Source: Bog-756 sp963839925
GTDB taxonomy: Bacteria; Actinomycetota; Acidimicrobiia; Acidimicrobiales; RAAP-2
Assembly: GCA_963839925.1 (NCBI GenBank)
Contig: CAWIWV010000001.1
Coordinates: 434,001-498,000 of the forward strand
DNA length: 64,000 bases
Direction: 5' to 3'
Both the position numbers and the translations under genes were made by a program. This document shows, in pieces, positions 25,780-33,689 of the stretch (positions are counted from its first letter, which is position 1; the number at the start of each line of letters is the position of its first letter). The notes beneath the pieces are model-generated. The model did no database searches, had not been told where the DNA came from, and saw only the letters and a program-made list of their open reading frames with translations.

Positions 25780-26643
25780 TCAGCGCTGGAGTTCCGCGAC
25801 GTGTTCCAGCGAACCCAGCTTTGCCGGGTTGCGGATGGCGTAGATCCTGCTGATCAGTCCGTTCTCGACCGCCAGACTGACCGCCGTCACCTCACCATCG
25901 ACGTCGAACCGAGCGCCTGGCATCCCGTTGAGCCAGGTCGTGGTCGCGACGAGGTCCGGGAGCTCCGCCACCTGAGAGAGGAATGCCGCCACTCGCTCGA
26001 TACCGCTCACGGGTCGGCGAGCAGCTGCCGCATTCCCGCCGCCATCGGCGACCAACACGACGTCCTGGGCGAGGATGTCGAGCAGTTCCTGCACGTCACC
26101 TGAGGAGACCGCAGCCAAAAACTTGCCGAGCGCAATCTCTTGTTCGGCCTTGTCAACCTGCACCCGCGGTCGCCGCGCTGCGACGTGCTCGCGGGCTCGG
26201 TGCGCGATCTGTCGAACCGAGGCGGGAGTCTTGTCGAGTGCCTCGGCGATCTCGTCATAGGGAGTATCGAACACTTCGCGCAACACGAACACCGCCCGCT
26301 CGGTCGGACCGAGGGTCTCCAGCACCGTCAGCATCGCGATCGACACGTTCTCGGCGAACTCGACGTCCTCGGCCACGTCGGGACTGGTGAGGAGCGGCTC
26401 GGGCAACCATTCCCCCACGTAGTCCTCTCGCCGGCGCGTCACTGTTCGGAGACGATTCAGTGCCTGGCGCGAGACGAGTCGGACGAGATAGGCCCGCGGA
26501 TCACGCACCTCGGTCTTGTCGACGTCGGCCCACCGGAGCCAGCTCTCCTGAAGGACGTCCTCGGCGTCGACCCCGGAGCCGAGCATTTCGTACGCGACCG
26601 TGAACAGCAGGCCCCGATGGGTGACGAAGGGGTCGTCGGTCAC
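25780..26643 (-). CDS. ECF41-type RNA polymerase sigma factor (SigJ-like)
   Basis: 287 aa. Sigma region 2 (DAEDVLQESWLRW), region 4 (LREVFDTPYDEIAEALDKTP and VRQIAHRAREHV) and a C-terminal SnoaL-like domain from about residue 165 ending IRNPAKLGS, the NPxKL motif of ECF41 sigma factors. In that family the C-terminal extension regulates activity in place of an anti-sigma factor. Start GTG overlaps the stop of the carboxymuconolactone-decarboxylase-like gene by four bases, so both are one operon; that partner is characteristic of ECF41. Confidence 0.92.
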   Translation of the reverse strand: MTDDPFVTHRGLLFTVAYEMLGSGVDAEDVLQESWLRWADVDKTEVRDPRAYLVRLVSRQALNRLRTVTRRREDYVGEWLPEPLLTSPDVAEDVEFAENVSIAMLTVLETLGPTERAVFVLREVFDTPYDEIAEALDKTPASVRQIAHRAREHVAARRPRVQVDKAEQEIALGKFLAAVSSGDVQELLDILAQDVVLVADGGGNAAAARRPVSGIERVAAFLSQVAELPDLVATTTWLNGMPGARFDVDGEVTAVSLAVENGLISRIYAIRNPAKLGSLEHVAELQR

Positions 26644-27218
26644 GCCGACGAGGCTAGGGCGAGCGGCTTGAGGTCACAGGTAGCTGAGAACTCCTGTGAC
26701 TCGATGCCCATCGCAACGTTGGATCGGGCCATGAGGTTGGCCAGCCCGATGAACATGGTCAGCTCCACCAGGGCGGCAGCGCCGAGCGCGTCGAGCAACT
26801 TGGCCGAAAGCTCGTCGGTCACGGTCGGCGGTGTCTGGGTCATCGCCTCGGCGTACTCCATGACGTCGCGCTCGAGCTGGGTGAAGACAGTCGACGAACG
26901 CCAGCGGGGCACTTCACGCGCCTTGTCGATGTCGAGTCCCTGGTTGTGGGCGTGGAAGTAACCGAAGTCCAGACAGAAGCTGCAGCCGACCAGGCTTGCC
27001 GTCGCCATATGGGCGAACGACTTCAGATTCTCGTCACACCGGTCCCACTTCTGTGCTTTCCGACCGATGCCGAAGCTGAAGTTGAGGACCTTGCGGTTGT
27101 TCCAAGCCACTCCTACCGGCGCGGGGACCTCGCCGAACATCTTGCGCGACATCCGCTTGACCATCGCTCCGTAGAGGCCGGTCAACTCAGCCTGAGGAAT
27201 TCTGGGGCCCTTGGACAT
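26640..27218 (-). CDS. Carboxymuconolactone decarboxylase (AhpD-like) family protein
   Basis: 192 aa. ATASLVGCSFCLDFGYFHAH holds the CxxC and distal His of AhpD-type alkylhydroperoxidase cores; flanking helices (ELSAKLLDALGAAALVELTM) fit the CMD fold. First gene of the sigma-factor operon and a classic ECF41 partner, likely the target of that sigma factor. ATG set by GGAGGAGACACC; a TGTCACA-N16-TGTC promoter is directly upstream. Redox or decarboxylase activity not determinable. Confidence 0.9.
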   Translation of the reverse strand: MSKGPRIPQAELTGLYGAMVKRMSRKMFGEVPAPVGVAWNNRKVLNFSFGIGRKAQKWDRCDENLKSFAHMATASLVGCSFCLDFGYFHAHNQGLDIDKAREVPRWRSSTVFTQLERDVMEYAEAMTQTPPTVTDELSAKLLDALGAAALVELTMFIGLANLMARSNVAMGIESQEFSATCDLKPLALASSA

Positions 27219-27247
27219 GGTGTCTCCTCCGATCAGTTGTCGGCATT

Positions 27248-27276
27248 GAGACACCGGCCACCCCCCGAATGTGACA
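27248..27276 (-). promoter_or_regulatory. Predicted ECF41 promoter
   Basis: On the minus strand TGTCACA (27270-27276) is followed after 16 bases by TGTCTC (27248-27253), close to the TGTCACA / CGTC consensus described for ECF41 sigma factors. It lies about 30 bases before the ATG of the operon that encodes the ECF41 factor, implying autoregulation. Confidence 0.6.
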
Positions 27277-27294
27277 CCGAGGGTGATGTTTTTC

Positions 27295-28131
27295 TCAGGC
27301 CGCGACCCACTCCTCGCTTCGGCGCCAAAGTTCGGCTGCGAGCTCAGGGGTGGCCACCGCGCCGGGCTCCTTGACCGCGCAGTCGGTGTAATAACACCCG
27401 CTCTCGTCGGCCACCTCCGGCGAAGTGGCACAGTAGATGCTGGTCCGGGCGCCCTGCTCGGGTGACTTCATGAAGCGGGTCATGACCGGGCGAAGAGGCC
27501 AGGGGACATTGCGGTAGATCTCCGAGGCGATCACCCCGGGGTGCAGGGAATAGGTATGGATGCCGCGGTCGGCGACCCGTCGGGCCAGTTCCTGGCTGAA
27601 GAGCACGTTTGCCAGCTTCGACACCTCGTACTCGTGCAACCCGGTCCTCGAGTGGGTGGGTCGACGCACCGCATCGAAGTCGATCCCTTTGGCCTGGTAG
27701 TGCGTTTTGCTCGCGACGGTGACCACCCTCCGAGGTGCCCCATCCCCGAGCGCTTCGAGGAGTCGGGTGGTGAGAAGGAAGTGCCCGACGTGGTTGGTCC
27801 CGAAGGACAGCTCGAAACCGCTGGCGGTGATGCCGCCCCGGGTCCCGACCAGACCGGCGTTGTTGATGAGCACGTCGAAGCGCGGCAGCCGGTCAGCGAT
27901 TGCGTCGGCCGCACTCCGCACGGAGTCGAGGTCGCCGAGGTCGATGGGCACGACCCCGAGGGCCGGTGTGCCCGCGGCTGCCAGCTCGTCCAGCACTGGA
28001 GCAGCCCGTGACTCGGAGCGGCATGCCAGCAGGAGCTTCGCCCCCTGGGCCGCGAGCGCTCGGGCGGTGGCCGCCCCGATGCCACTCGACGCGCCGGTGA
28101 TGACGACGGTGGTGCCGCCGGTGTCTGCCAT
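27295..28131 (-). CDS. Short-chain dehydrogenase/reductase (retinol-dehydrogenase-like)
   Basis: 278 aa. VVITGASSGIGAATARAL binds NAD(P); DVLINNAGLVG, VASKTHYQ with the catalytic Ser and YEVSKLANVLFSQ with Tyr-x3-Lys complete the active site; NHVGHFLLT follows the RDH-like pattern. Oxidoreductase of unknown substrate, cytoplasmic. It lies just upstream of the ECF41 promoter region on the same strand, with about 20 bases between its stop and the promoter, so it is a separate unit. Confidence 0.9.
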   Translation of the reverse strand: MADTGGTTVVITGASSGIGAATARALAAQGAKLLLACRSESRAAPVLDELAAAGTPALGVVPIDLGDLDSVRSAADAIADRLPRFDVLINNAGLVGTRGGITASGFELSFGTNHVGHFLLTTRLLEALGDGAPRRVVTVASKTHYQAKGIDFDAVRRPTHSRTGLHEYEVSKLANVLFSQELARRVADRGIHTYSLHPGVIASEIYRNVPWPLRPVMTRFMKSPEQGARTSIYCATSPEVADESGCYYTDCAVKEPGAVATPELAAELWRRSEEWVAA

Positions 28132-28213
28132 GGCACTCAGTCTGTCCGATCCAGGCGATAGTTTTCACCGTGCCGCTGGAGGGCGTCGCCTCTCCAGCCG
28201 ATCGGAGGCGACG

Positions 28214-28648
28214 GTGGGCCCGACATGGCTGGACGGATACATCGATGCGTGGTTGCGCCATCCCGAGTTCGGCGTCGACGGGGATGAGGAGATTCTGGCG
28301 TCACTGTTGGCCTTCATGAGTCCCGACGTGCGTTACGAAGACGTTCCGACGGGAGGGGTCTTCATCGGCCACGAAGGAATCAGGGAAATGGGCGATGGGG
28401 CACGTCGGATGTCCAACAACATGTCCTTTGCTGTCGGTCACCGCATGTCTGGCGACGGCTCCTTTGCGTTCGAGACTGTGTGTCGAGGCACGAATACGGA
28501 GGCGATCGGCCCGCTGCCTGGCAATGGCGCCTCGTTCTCGCTCCGCGGGGTCTCCATCGGAGAAGTGTCGGAGGAGGGTCTTGTCACCTCGCAACGGGAC
28601 TACTGGGACCTGGCTGGTCTCCTCGGCCAACTCGGCGTATCGCTCTGA
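28214..28648 (+). CDS. SnoaL/NTF2-like protein
   Basis: 144 aa beginning at GTG: GPTWLDGYIDAWLRHPEFGV, then SPDVRYEDVPTGGVFIGHEG and a last strand RDYWDLAGLLGQLGVSL, the cone-shaped SnoaL fold. Members are polyketide cyclases, isomerases or ligand binders. GGAGG five bases before the GTG decides the start; the long open frame upstream is the shadow of the SDR gene. Possibly co-transcribed with 28758. Confidence 0.8.
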   Translation: MGPTWLDGYIDAWLRHPEFGVDGDEEILASLLAFMSPDVRYEDVPTGGVFIGHEGIREMGDGARRMSNNMSFAVGHRMSGDGSFAFETVCRGTNTEAIGPLPGNGASFSLRGVSIGEVSEEGLVTSQRDYWDLAGLLGQLGVSL

Positions 28649-28757
28649 CCGAGCGATCCGTGCCACGGTCGGGCAGGTCGGCTCCCCGATCCCGTGCGAT
28701 GCTGTGCAGAGCCAACGCACCGCACCGATCGGCCGATCGTCCCGAGAAGGAGTTCAG

Positions 28758-29234
28758 ATGCCCGACACCGTTTACCTCACCGACCGACTCGAGGTGACCC
28801 GGTCGATCCCCGCACCTGCTGCGGCGATCTTCGACGTGGTGAGAAGTCCGGCAGGCCATGTGGCAATCGACGCATCGGGGATGCTGCAGGACTTCACTGG
28901 GGAGCCGGCGGAGAAAGTGGGGGACACGTTCGTCATCCATATGGACCGGGAGTCGCTCAACGACTTCCCGATGGGCAAATACGACGTGACGGTACACATC
29001 ATCACCTTTGAGCGCGATCGAGAGATCGCGTGGAATCTCGGCCCGGACATCCCGTACCCACACTTCTATGGATATCGCCTGACCCCCGGTGAGGACGGAG
29101 TCACCGAGGTGACGGCCTACTACGACTGGTCGAAGATCGGCGACGACATCAAGGGGAACTTCCCGATCGTGCCGGAGTTGTCGATTCGGGCCACACTCGG
29201 CATCTTGGAGCGAACCGTCAGGAAGGGTCTGTAG
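28758..29234 (+). CDS. SRPBCC family protein
   Basis: 158 aa beginning MPDTVYLTDRLEVTRSIPAP with AAAIFDVVRSPAGHVAIDAS, GEPAEKVGDTFVIHMDRES and a C-terminal helix LSIRATLGILERTVRKGL, as in START/Bet v1-like ligand-binding proteins. Related in pattern to the protein at 16244. GAAGGAG eight bases before the ATG. Sits between SnoaL and GAP genes in the same direction, a plausible small lipid- or terpenoid-handling operon. Confidence 0.87.
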   Translation: MPDTVYLTDRLEVTRSIPAPAAAIFDVVRSPAGHVAIDASGMLQDFTGEPAEKVGDTFVIHMDRESLNDFPMGKYDVTVHIITFERDREIAWNLGPDIPYPHFYGYRLTPGEDGVTEVTAYYDWSKIGDDIKGNFPIVPELSIRATLGILERTVRKGL

Positions 29235-29258
29235 TCGAGTACCGGAGAACCAGTCGTC

Positions 29259-29927
29259 ATGCTGAGCCATGCCATCGGCGGACTGCTCCCCGCGGCACTG
29301 GCCGTCGCGCTGAGTCCTATCCCCATCGTGGCGGTCACCCTGATGCTCGGAACTCCCCGCGCTCGAACCAATGGTGTCGGGTTCGCGTGTGGTTGGATCG
29401 TGGGTCTGGTTGCCGTCAGCGCTGTCGTTCTTCTCCTCACGCACGGCTCCAGCACACCGGATAGCAGCGCATCCAGTGGAGTGAAGTGGGGCACCCTGGC
29501 GGTTGGGATCCTGTTCCTCTCCATGGCATTCCGTCAGCTCCGCAAGCGCCCGAAGAAGGGCGAGACGCCCGAGATGCCAAGCTGGATGGAGACGGTCGAT
29601 CACTTCACCGCGGTCAAGTCGACCGTTCTCGGCGTTGCACTGTCTGCGGCGAACCCGAAGAACCTTCTCCTGACCGCGACGGCTGCCGCGGCGATCGCCC
29701 AACAGGGTCTGACGTCAAGCGGAGACGTCGTGGCGGTGGCGGTGTTCGTTGTCATCGCCAGCTCGACCGTGGGAGGCTCGGTGCTGCTCTACCTACTGGT
29801 CCCCAAGAAGGTGTCCGGTCCGCTCGACACGCTCAGAGAGTTCATGTCGGAGCACAACGCAGTGATCATGTTCGTGGTGCTCCTCCTCCTCGGAGTGAAG
29901 CTGATCGGGAACGGGATCGCCGGGTAG
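29259..29927 (+). CDS. GAP / Sap family membrane protein
   Basis: 222 aa with six hydrophobic segments. The start GGLLPAALAVALSPIPIVAV and later GVALSAANPKNLLLTATA are the repeated signature of the SfLAP (GAP) family, whose mycobacterial members help export peptidoglycolipids and sulfolipids; it is distantly LysE-like. Direct transport function here is inferred. Begins 24 bases after the SRPBCC stop. Confidence 0.85.
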   Translation: MLSHAIGGLLPAALAVALSPIPIVAVTLMLGTPRARTNGVGFACGWIVGLVAVSAVVLLLTHGSSTPDSSASSGVKWGTLAVGILFLSMAFRQLRKRPKKGETPEMPSWMETVDHFTAVKSTVLGVALSAANPKNLLLTATAAAAIAQQGLTSSGDVVAVAVFVVIASSTVGGSVLLYLLVPKKVSGPLDTLREFMSEHNAVIMFVVLLLLGVKLIGNGIAG

Positions 29928-30119
29928 CGACGGACTTCGGGAATCCCGGCCGTCGCGTCGCCGTCGGGGCTGGGAGGATCCGGAGTGACTGTGCAGTAAC
30001 TTGCGGTCGCTGGTCGGAAACGGTCTCTTGCTGAAACGCGTTGGGCCTCACTCTCGTTAAGAGAAGTGAAACGAAGGGTGAAGTCGAGTGACCTCACCAA
30101 CAGAGCCCAAGGGGGATTA

Positions 30120-30629
30120 ATGCGTCGGCATCTTCTTACCAACCTCATGATCGGTGCTGCACTGGCCGGATCAGCTTCCCTGATTGCAGTAGCCGCCCCA
30201 GCGGGTGTGGCCGGTGCGGCACCTCTCACGTCGTCCTGCACGACGCTCACCGGTGTCACGACTGCCACTGCGACGAAGTCGACCGAGAAGATCTCGGGCT
30301 GTTCGGGCACGGCGAAGTCGTTGACCGGTACCTCCGGCACGATCGCCGTCACGACCAATCAGAAGACGAAGTCGGGCACGGCTGTCGTGACCTGGGCGAC
30401 CAAGAAGACGTCCAAGGAGACCTACAAGTTCACCGAGATCATTGGATCGAAGAACAACTGCGCGGCCAAGTCCGGGTACACGAAACTGGCGAAGGCCGTC
30501 GAGACTGGCAAGGTCGTCGCCGGTGGCACGGCGACAGCGATGGTCGGTGGAGCCGTTACTGCGAATGCGTGCGCCTACTCGAAGAGCGGGAAGGTCTACA
30601 TCTTCAACCAGGGTCCCGTGAAGTCGTAA
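30120..30629 (+). CDS. Secreted hypothetical protein, Thr/Lys-rich
   Basis: 169 aa. Signal peptide of about 33 residues (LTNLMIGAALAGSASLIAVA, ending GAA) then a low-complexity Thr/Ser/Lys/Gly-rich domain with four Cys (SSCTTLTG, ISGCSGTA, NNCAAKSG, NACAYSK). Looks like a small beta-rich exported protein of the kind common in Acidimicrobiia; no known function. ATG fixed by AAGGGGGA. Followed by a very strong hairpin terminator. Confidence 0.8.
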   Translation: MRRHLLTNLMIGAALAGSASLIAVAAPAGVAGAAPLTSSCTTLTGVTTATATKSTEKISGCSGTAKSLTGTSGTIAVTTNQKTKSGTAVVTWATKKTSKETYKFTEIIGSKNNCAAKSGYTKLAKAVETGKVVAGGTATAMVGGAVTANACAYSKSGKVYIFNQGPVKS

Positions 30630-30653
30630 CAAACGCTGCAGTAGTACTCAGTA

Positions 30654-30691
30654 AGGAGAAGGCCCCCGGAGAATTCCGGGGGCCTTCTCCT
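30654..30691 (+). terminator. Strong hairpin terminator
   Basis: AGGAGAAGGCCCCCGGA, a GAAT loop, then the exact complement TCCGGGGGCCTTCTCCT: a perfect 17-bp stem 25 bases after the stop of the secreted protein gene. There is no T tract, as usual in high-GC actinobacteria. Confidence 0.8.
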
Positions 30692-30750
30692 ATCCGATTG
30701 AACTCGATCGTCACCCGATCGATCGGATTGGTCGCGTAGCCTGGGACACG

Positions 30751-30975
30751 ATGGATCGCCCGCCCGACTTCCGGCGTCGCATCCCGAACTACCGGAGGGG
30801 CTACACCGGGCGGGACTTCCACGTCTTGGGTGGGCACGAGGCGGAGGCGCTGGCCGCGCAGAGGGCCAAGAAGCCCAACCGCTTCGGTCTGTGGGTACTT
30901 CGGCGGCTCGGCTACCGAGGTCCCGATCCCAAGCCGAACGGGCATCCGAAGGCGACCCGCGGGAGAAGCTCGTGA
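30751..30975 (+). CDS. Small basic hypothetical protein, 74 aa
   Basis: MDRPPDFRRRIPNYRRGYTG at the start and many Arg/Lys residues throughout, no membrane helix. Unknown family; could bind nucleic acid or membranes. Its TGA stop overlaps the GTG start of the following lipoprotein (GTGA), which supports it being translated. Confidence 0.6.
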   Translation: MDRPPDFRRRIPNYRRGYTGRDFHVLGGHEAEALAAQRAKKPNRFGLWVLRRLGYRGPDPKPNGHPKATRGRSS

Positions 30976-32102
30976 CGAAGGTGTCAGTTTGCCGAAAGAC
31001 AGTTGTCGTCGGTGTTTTTGCGATGGCTGTCCTGTTCCTTTCGGCGTGCGGGTCCTCGTCCAGCGCCCCGCCATCAACCTCGACGCCGCCGGGGACCAAC
31101 ACCTCGTGGATCAAGGACAGTATCGACAGTCTCAACGTCTTCCTGCCCGACGCCGACTCGATCTACTGGTTCGACGGCTACGGCACGGCCCACGGGGCAC
31201 GGACCGTCATCACCGGTCAGGTGCCGACCGCCCGGTACTGGTCATTCACTGCTTATCCCGTGCCGCAGAATGCGGACCGTCAACATGTCCACGACACCCA
31301 GATCGAGCAGTCCGGGGGTCACTACACGGTGACCATCGCCCAGAGCTGCACCGGATTGAAAGGGACTTGTCTCAAGATGGGCAACACCGACGGTGGGATC
31401 CTCGTGATCCGGCTCTATGTCCCCATCGATGTTGCAACCACCGGCACCGGTGCAGTTCCGCTCCCGAAGATCAGTTACGTGAGCTCTTCGGGCCACTCCC
31501 TGACCCTCCAACAAGCATCTGACTCCAGTGTGGTGGCAGATGCGATGCAGGCCTACCGAAACCAACACGGCGCGCTTCCCCCAAGCCTCCATCGCACCTA
31601 CCCTCCACAGGCTCCAGTACCCACCCCGATCACCGATCCGCCTCCGAAGGGCCGGCTCTCGTACGGCGATGGCCCCTATGCGAATCCGGACAATTCCTAC
31701 GAACACATTCCCTTGGACACAGCCCGCGGCAATCTCGTGGTGACCGGCAAGGCCCCCACGTATCAGACCGACTCCTTCACGAAGGCCAACGACCTTGCCC
31801 GAGCGGCGTCTCAGAGCCCCCAGGTGCGTTACTGGTCTCTGTGCATCGTCTTGAAGGGGCGCCATACCGGCGATTGCCTGCGTGACGAGCAGGTCGTCAT
31901 CCCCTCGCACACGGCAGATTTCACCGTGATCGTGTCGCCGACGTGTCCGGTTGCCGGCTACGCGAACTGCATCGTGTCGGGTCCACAGGTGCTGCAGAGC
32001 TCGATCTCATACCGCAACCTGCTCCCGAGTCCGCAGTTCGAGTCGGTCGCGCTGATGGGTCCTTATCGGATGACCGCCACCTACGTGGCCCGACCGGGGT
32101 GA
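30972..32102 (+). CDS. Lipoprotein with two DUF1214-like halves
   Basis: 376 aa. Lipobox FLSACGSS places the acylated Cys about residue 28, so membrane anchored outside the cell. Two related halves follow: TARYWSFTAYPVPQN..HYTVTIAQSC and VRYWSLCIVLKG..FTVIVSPTC, similar to the C-terminal beta-domain of DUF1214 proteins. Conserved cysteines in each half may form disulfides. GTG start overlaps the previous gene by four bases. Function unknown. Confidence 0.8.
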   Translation: MTKVSVCRKTVVVGVFAMAVLFLSACGSSSSAPPSTSTPPGTNTSWIKDSIDSLNVFLPDADSIYWFDGYGTAHGARTVITGQVPTARYWSFTAYPVPQNADRQHVHDTQIEQSGGHYTVTIAQSCTGLKGTCLKMGNTDGGILVIRLYVPIDVATTGTGAVPLPKISYVSSSGHSLTLQQASDSSVVADAMQAYRNQHGALPPSLHRTYPPQAPVPTPITDPPPKGRLSYGDGPYANPDNSYEHIPLDTARGNLVVTGKAPTYQTDSFTKANDLARAASQSPQVRYWSLCIVLKGRHTGDCLRDEQVVIPSHTADFTVIVSPTCPVAGYANCIVSGPQVLQSSISYRNLLPSPQFESVALMGPYRMTATYVARPG

Positions 32103-32248
32103 CGGGCGGACGTGTTGGGCACCCATGGTCTCTTTTTGGCTCGATCACTCGGCGGCGATGGCGGCGAGAACTTCGAGGCGTGTCTACTCGGGCGGCAGCA
32201 CGTTCCCAACCACAGTAGGACTCCCCGTGTCGCCGAGTGGGAGCAGTG

Positions 32249-32659
32249 TCAGCCTTCGCCCCGGATGATCCGACGTCCGGAGAGCCGGCTCGGGTCCAGC
32301 CGGACGATGTGGTCTCGTTCGTGAGGCACCCAGCCGTCGGGGAGCTCGGAGAGTGCTTGCGCGATCTCGGCCGGATCGGTGACCTCCTTGGAGACGCCGA
32401 CCGCCAGCACGCTCCATCCGACCCCTTCTTCGGAGTCGTAGTGGTCGACCTCGAAGGCGATCGGAGCGTTGCAGGTCGCGGCGTGCAGTTTGGTACCGGC
32501 CCCGGTGCGGAAGACGATCTCGCCGCCACCGAGCACCGTGTAGTTGATCGGAAGGATCTCGGGAATCGCTCCCACCGTCACACCCACCCGCCCGACGACG
32601 CCGCTCCGGAGCAGTCCATAACACTCCTCGGGGCTGAGAGCCTCTAGCCGAGTTCCCAC
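32249..32659 (-). CDS. PNPOx-like flavin/FMN-binding protein
   Basis: 136 aa. Opens VGTRLEALSPEECYGLLRSG and has the split-barrel strand VVGRVGVTVGAIPEILPINY and FRTGAGTKLHAATCNAPIAF expected of pyridoxamine-5'-phosphate-oxidase-like proteins, which bind FMN or F420. Similar proteins belong to the DosR regulon in mycobacteria. GTG start supported by AAAGGAGG eight bases upstream. A DosR-like box lies about 89 bases upstream, matching the spacing of other targets. Confidence 0.88.
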   Translation of the reverse strand: MGTRLEALSPEECYGLLRSGVVGRVGVTVGAIPEILPINYTVLGGGEIVFRTGAGTKLHAATCNAPIAFEVDHYDSEEGVGWSVLAVGVSKEVTDPAEIAQALSELPDGWVPHERDHIVRLDPSRLSGRRIIRGEG

Positions 32660-32741
32660 CTGATGCCTCCTTTGACGCGCACGAACCCCTGCGGGCGCGC
32701 TCCTAATCAGCCAGCCTGACCCGCGAACCGACTCCGGAGCA

Positions 32742-32755
32742 GGGCCAAAGGTCCT
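32742..32755 (-). promoter_or_regulatory. DosR-like box upstream of the PNPOx-like gene
   Basis: On the plus strand GGGCCAAAGGTCCT; its complement AGGACCTTTGGCCC agrees with GGGACTTTCGGCCC at 11 of 14 positions. Centre 89 bases before the GTG at 32659. Confidence 0.45.
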
Positions 32756-32884
32756 TTCTGTGACCCATTTGCCGACCCGGCGGTCTGGCGAAAGAGGCTC
32801 CTCCCCGGTGCGGACGGTCGGGGGACGGCCGTCGAATGGGCGATCCTTCTGAGCTGAACGACTCGAAATGAACCGTTCCGCACA

Positions 32885-32898
32885 GGGACATTCGGCTG
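32885..32898 (+). promoter_or_regulatory. DosR-like box upstream of the 32.9-kb RNA candidate
   Basis: GGGACATTCGGCTG, 12 of 14 matches. It lies about 50 bases before the 5' end of the structured RNA; a weak -10-like TACGAA sits between. It may drive the RNA rather than the distant minus-strand gene. Confidence 0.4.
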
Positions 32899-32937
32899 CC
32901 GGCAGGAACAATTTCCGCCCGGCGGGGTTGTACGAAG

Positions 32938-33172
32938 TGGACTCAAGGGAAGGGTCCGAAGGGAGGTCTTGAGGAGATGGTGAGAAGGCTTCCAGGTTGA
33001 GATGGCAGATCAAGGGCCCCGGAAGTCAAGGGTCTGGTTTGTAGGCAAGCGGCTCGAAGTGGGAGCGTTGCAAGGAAGGGGTTCCGAAGCCCCAACCGGA
33101 CCGGTTCTTGAGTCTGCAAGATTGTGAGTAGAGACACGATGCCCGGCCCGTTGGATTTGCGGGTCGGGCATT
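32938..33172 (+). ncRNA. Candidate structured small RNA with closing helix and terminator
   Basis: GGACTCAAG (32939-32947) can pair with CTTGAGTCT (33107-33115) to close about 160 bases. Inside: GGAAG or GGCTTCC/GGAAGTC helices, a stem GCAA (33045-33048) and GCTC (33052-33055) with GAGC (33063-33066) and TTGC (33068-33071), GGGGTT/AGCCCC around a CCGA loop (33078-33093), and AACCGG-A-CCGGTT (33094-33106). Loops are G/A rich, which fixes the plus strand. No coding frame in the region looks real. A 12-bp hairpin at 33139-33171 can end the transcript. Resembles large purine-rich RNAs such as the raiA RNA; identity unproven. Confidence 0.6.
33139..33171 (+). terminator. Hairpin terminator shared by RNA candidate and DUF302 gene
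   Basis: ATGCCCGGCCCG and CGGGTCGGGCAT form a 12-bp stem (one G-U pair) around TTGGATTTG, followed by TTCT. It lies 20 bases after the stop of the minus-strand DUF302 gene and after the plus-strand RNA candidate, so it can serve both. Confidence 0.7.
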
Positions 33173-33190
33173 CTGCTGGGGCTGCAGTGG

Positions 33191-33589
33191 TCAGGTCGGC
33201 GAGTTCGCGATGTGCTCGACGAGCCCGTCGATTGCCGAGAGCACCTTGGCAAGGTTCGGGTCGACTCCGTATCGGTCCGCGAGCCACGAACCGGCAAGAT
33301 AGGTCATCCAGACCTGGTCATCCTCGTCCTCCCAGACGAGAATTTTGAGTGGAAGATCCAGTGCGATGAGGCGGTTCTGCTGCATCAGGGGTGTCCCTGC
33401 TGCAGGGCTGCCGAAGATGAGGAGCTTCGTGTTCCTCAGGGTCAATCCCGCACGCTCCGCTTCGCCACTGTGGTCGATAGTTGCGAAGAGCGTGACATTG
33501 TTCGCTTCCAAGGTGGACACGATCTGGTCGATCGTCTCTTCAGTAGACCGCGGACTGAGGCGGCTCACGACGCCATCTGGAGTGTTCAT
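33191..33589 (-). CDS. DUF302 protein
   Basis: 132 aa. ETIDQIVSTLEANNVTLFAT, then IDHSGEAERAGLTLRNTKLL and FGSPAAGTPLMQQNRLIALD are the DUF302 pattern, ending with the helical C-terminus found in longer members. The fold is a small alpha/beta dimer of unknown role. GGAGGTCGAT just before the ATG sets the start. Confidence 0.92.
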   Translation of the reverse strand: MNTPDGVVSRLSPRSTEETIDQIVSTLEANNVTLFATIDHSGEAERAGLTLRNTKLLIFGSPAAGTPLMQQNRLIALDLPLKILVWEDEDDQVWMTYLAGSWLADRYGVDPNLAKVLSAIDGLVEHIANSPT

Positions 33590-33689
33590 ATCGACCTCCG
33601 GTTCTCCGGGGCCGCCGGCCCCTCTGGACCTGTCTCGGGTCCCTTACTCGACCATCTTCGCATCGACGTCGGTCGCATGAATTGCGTTC

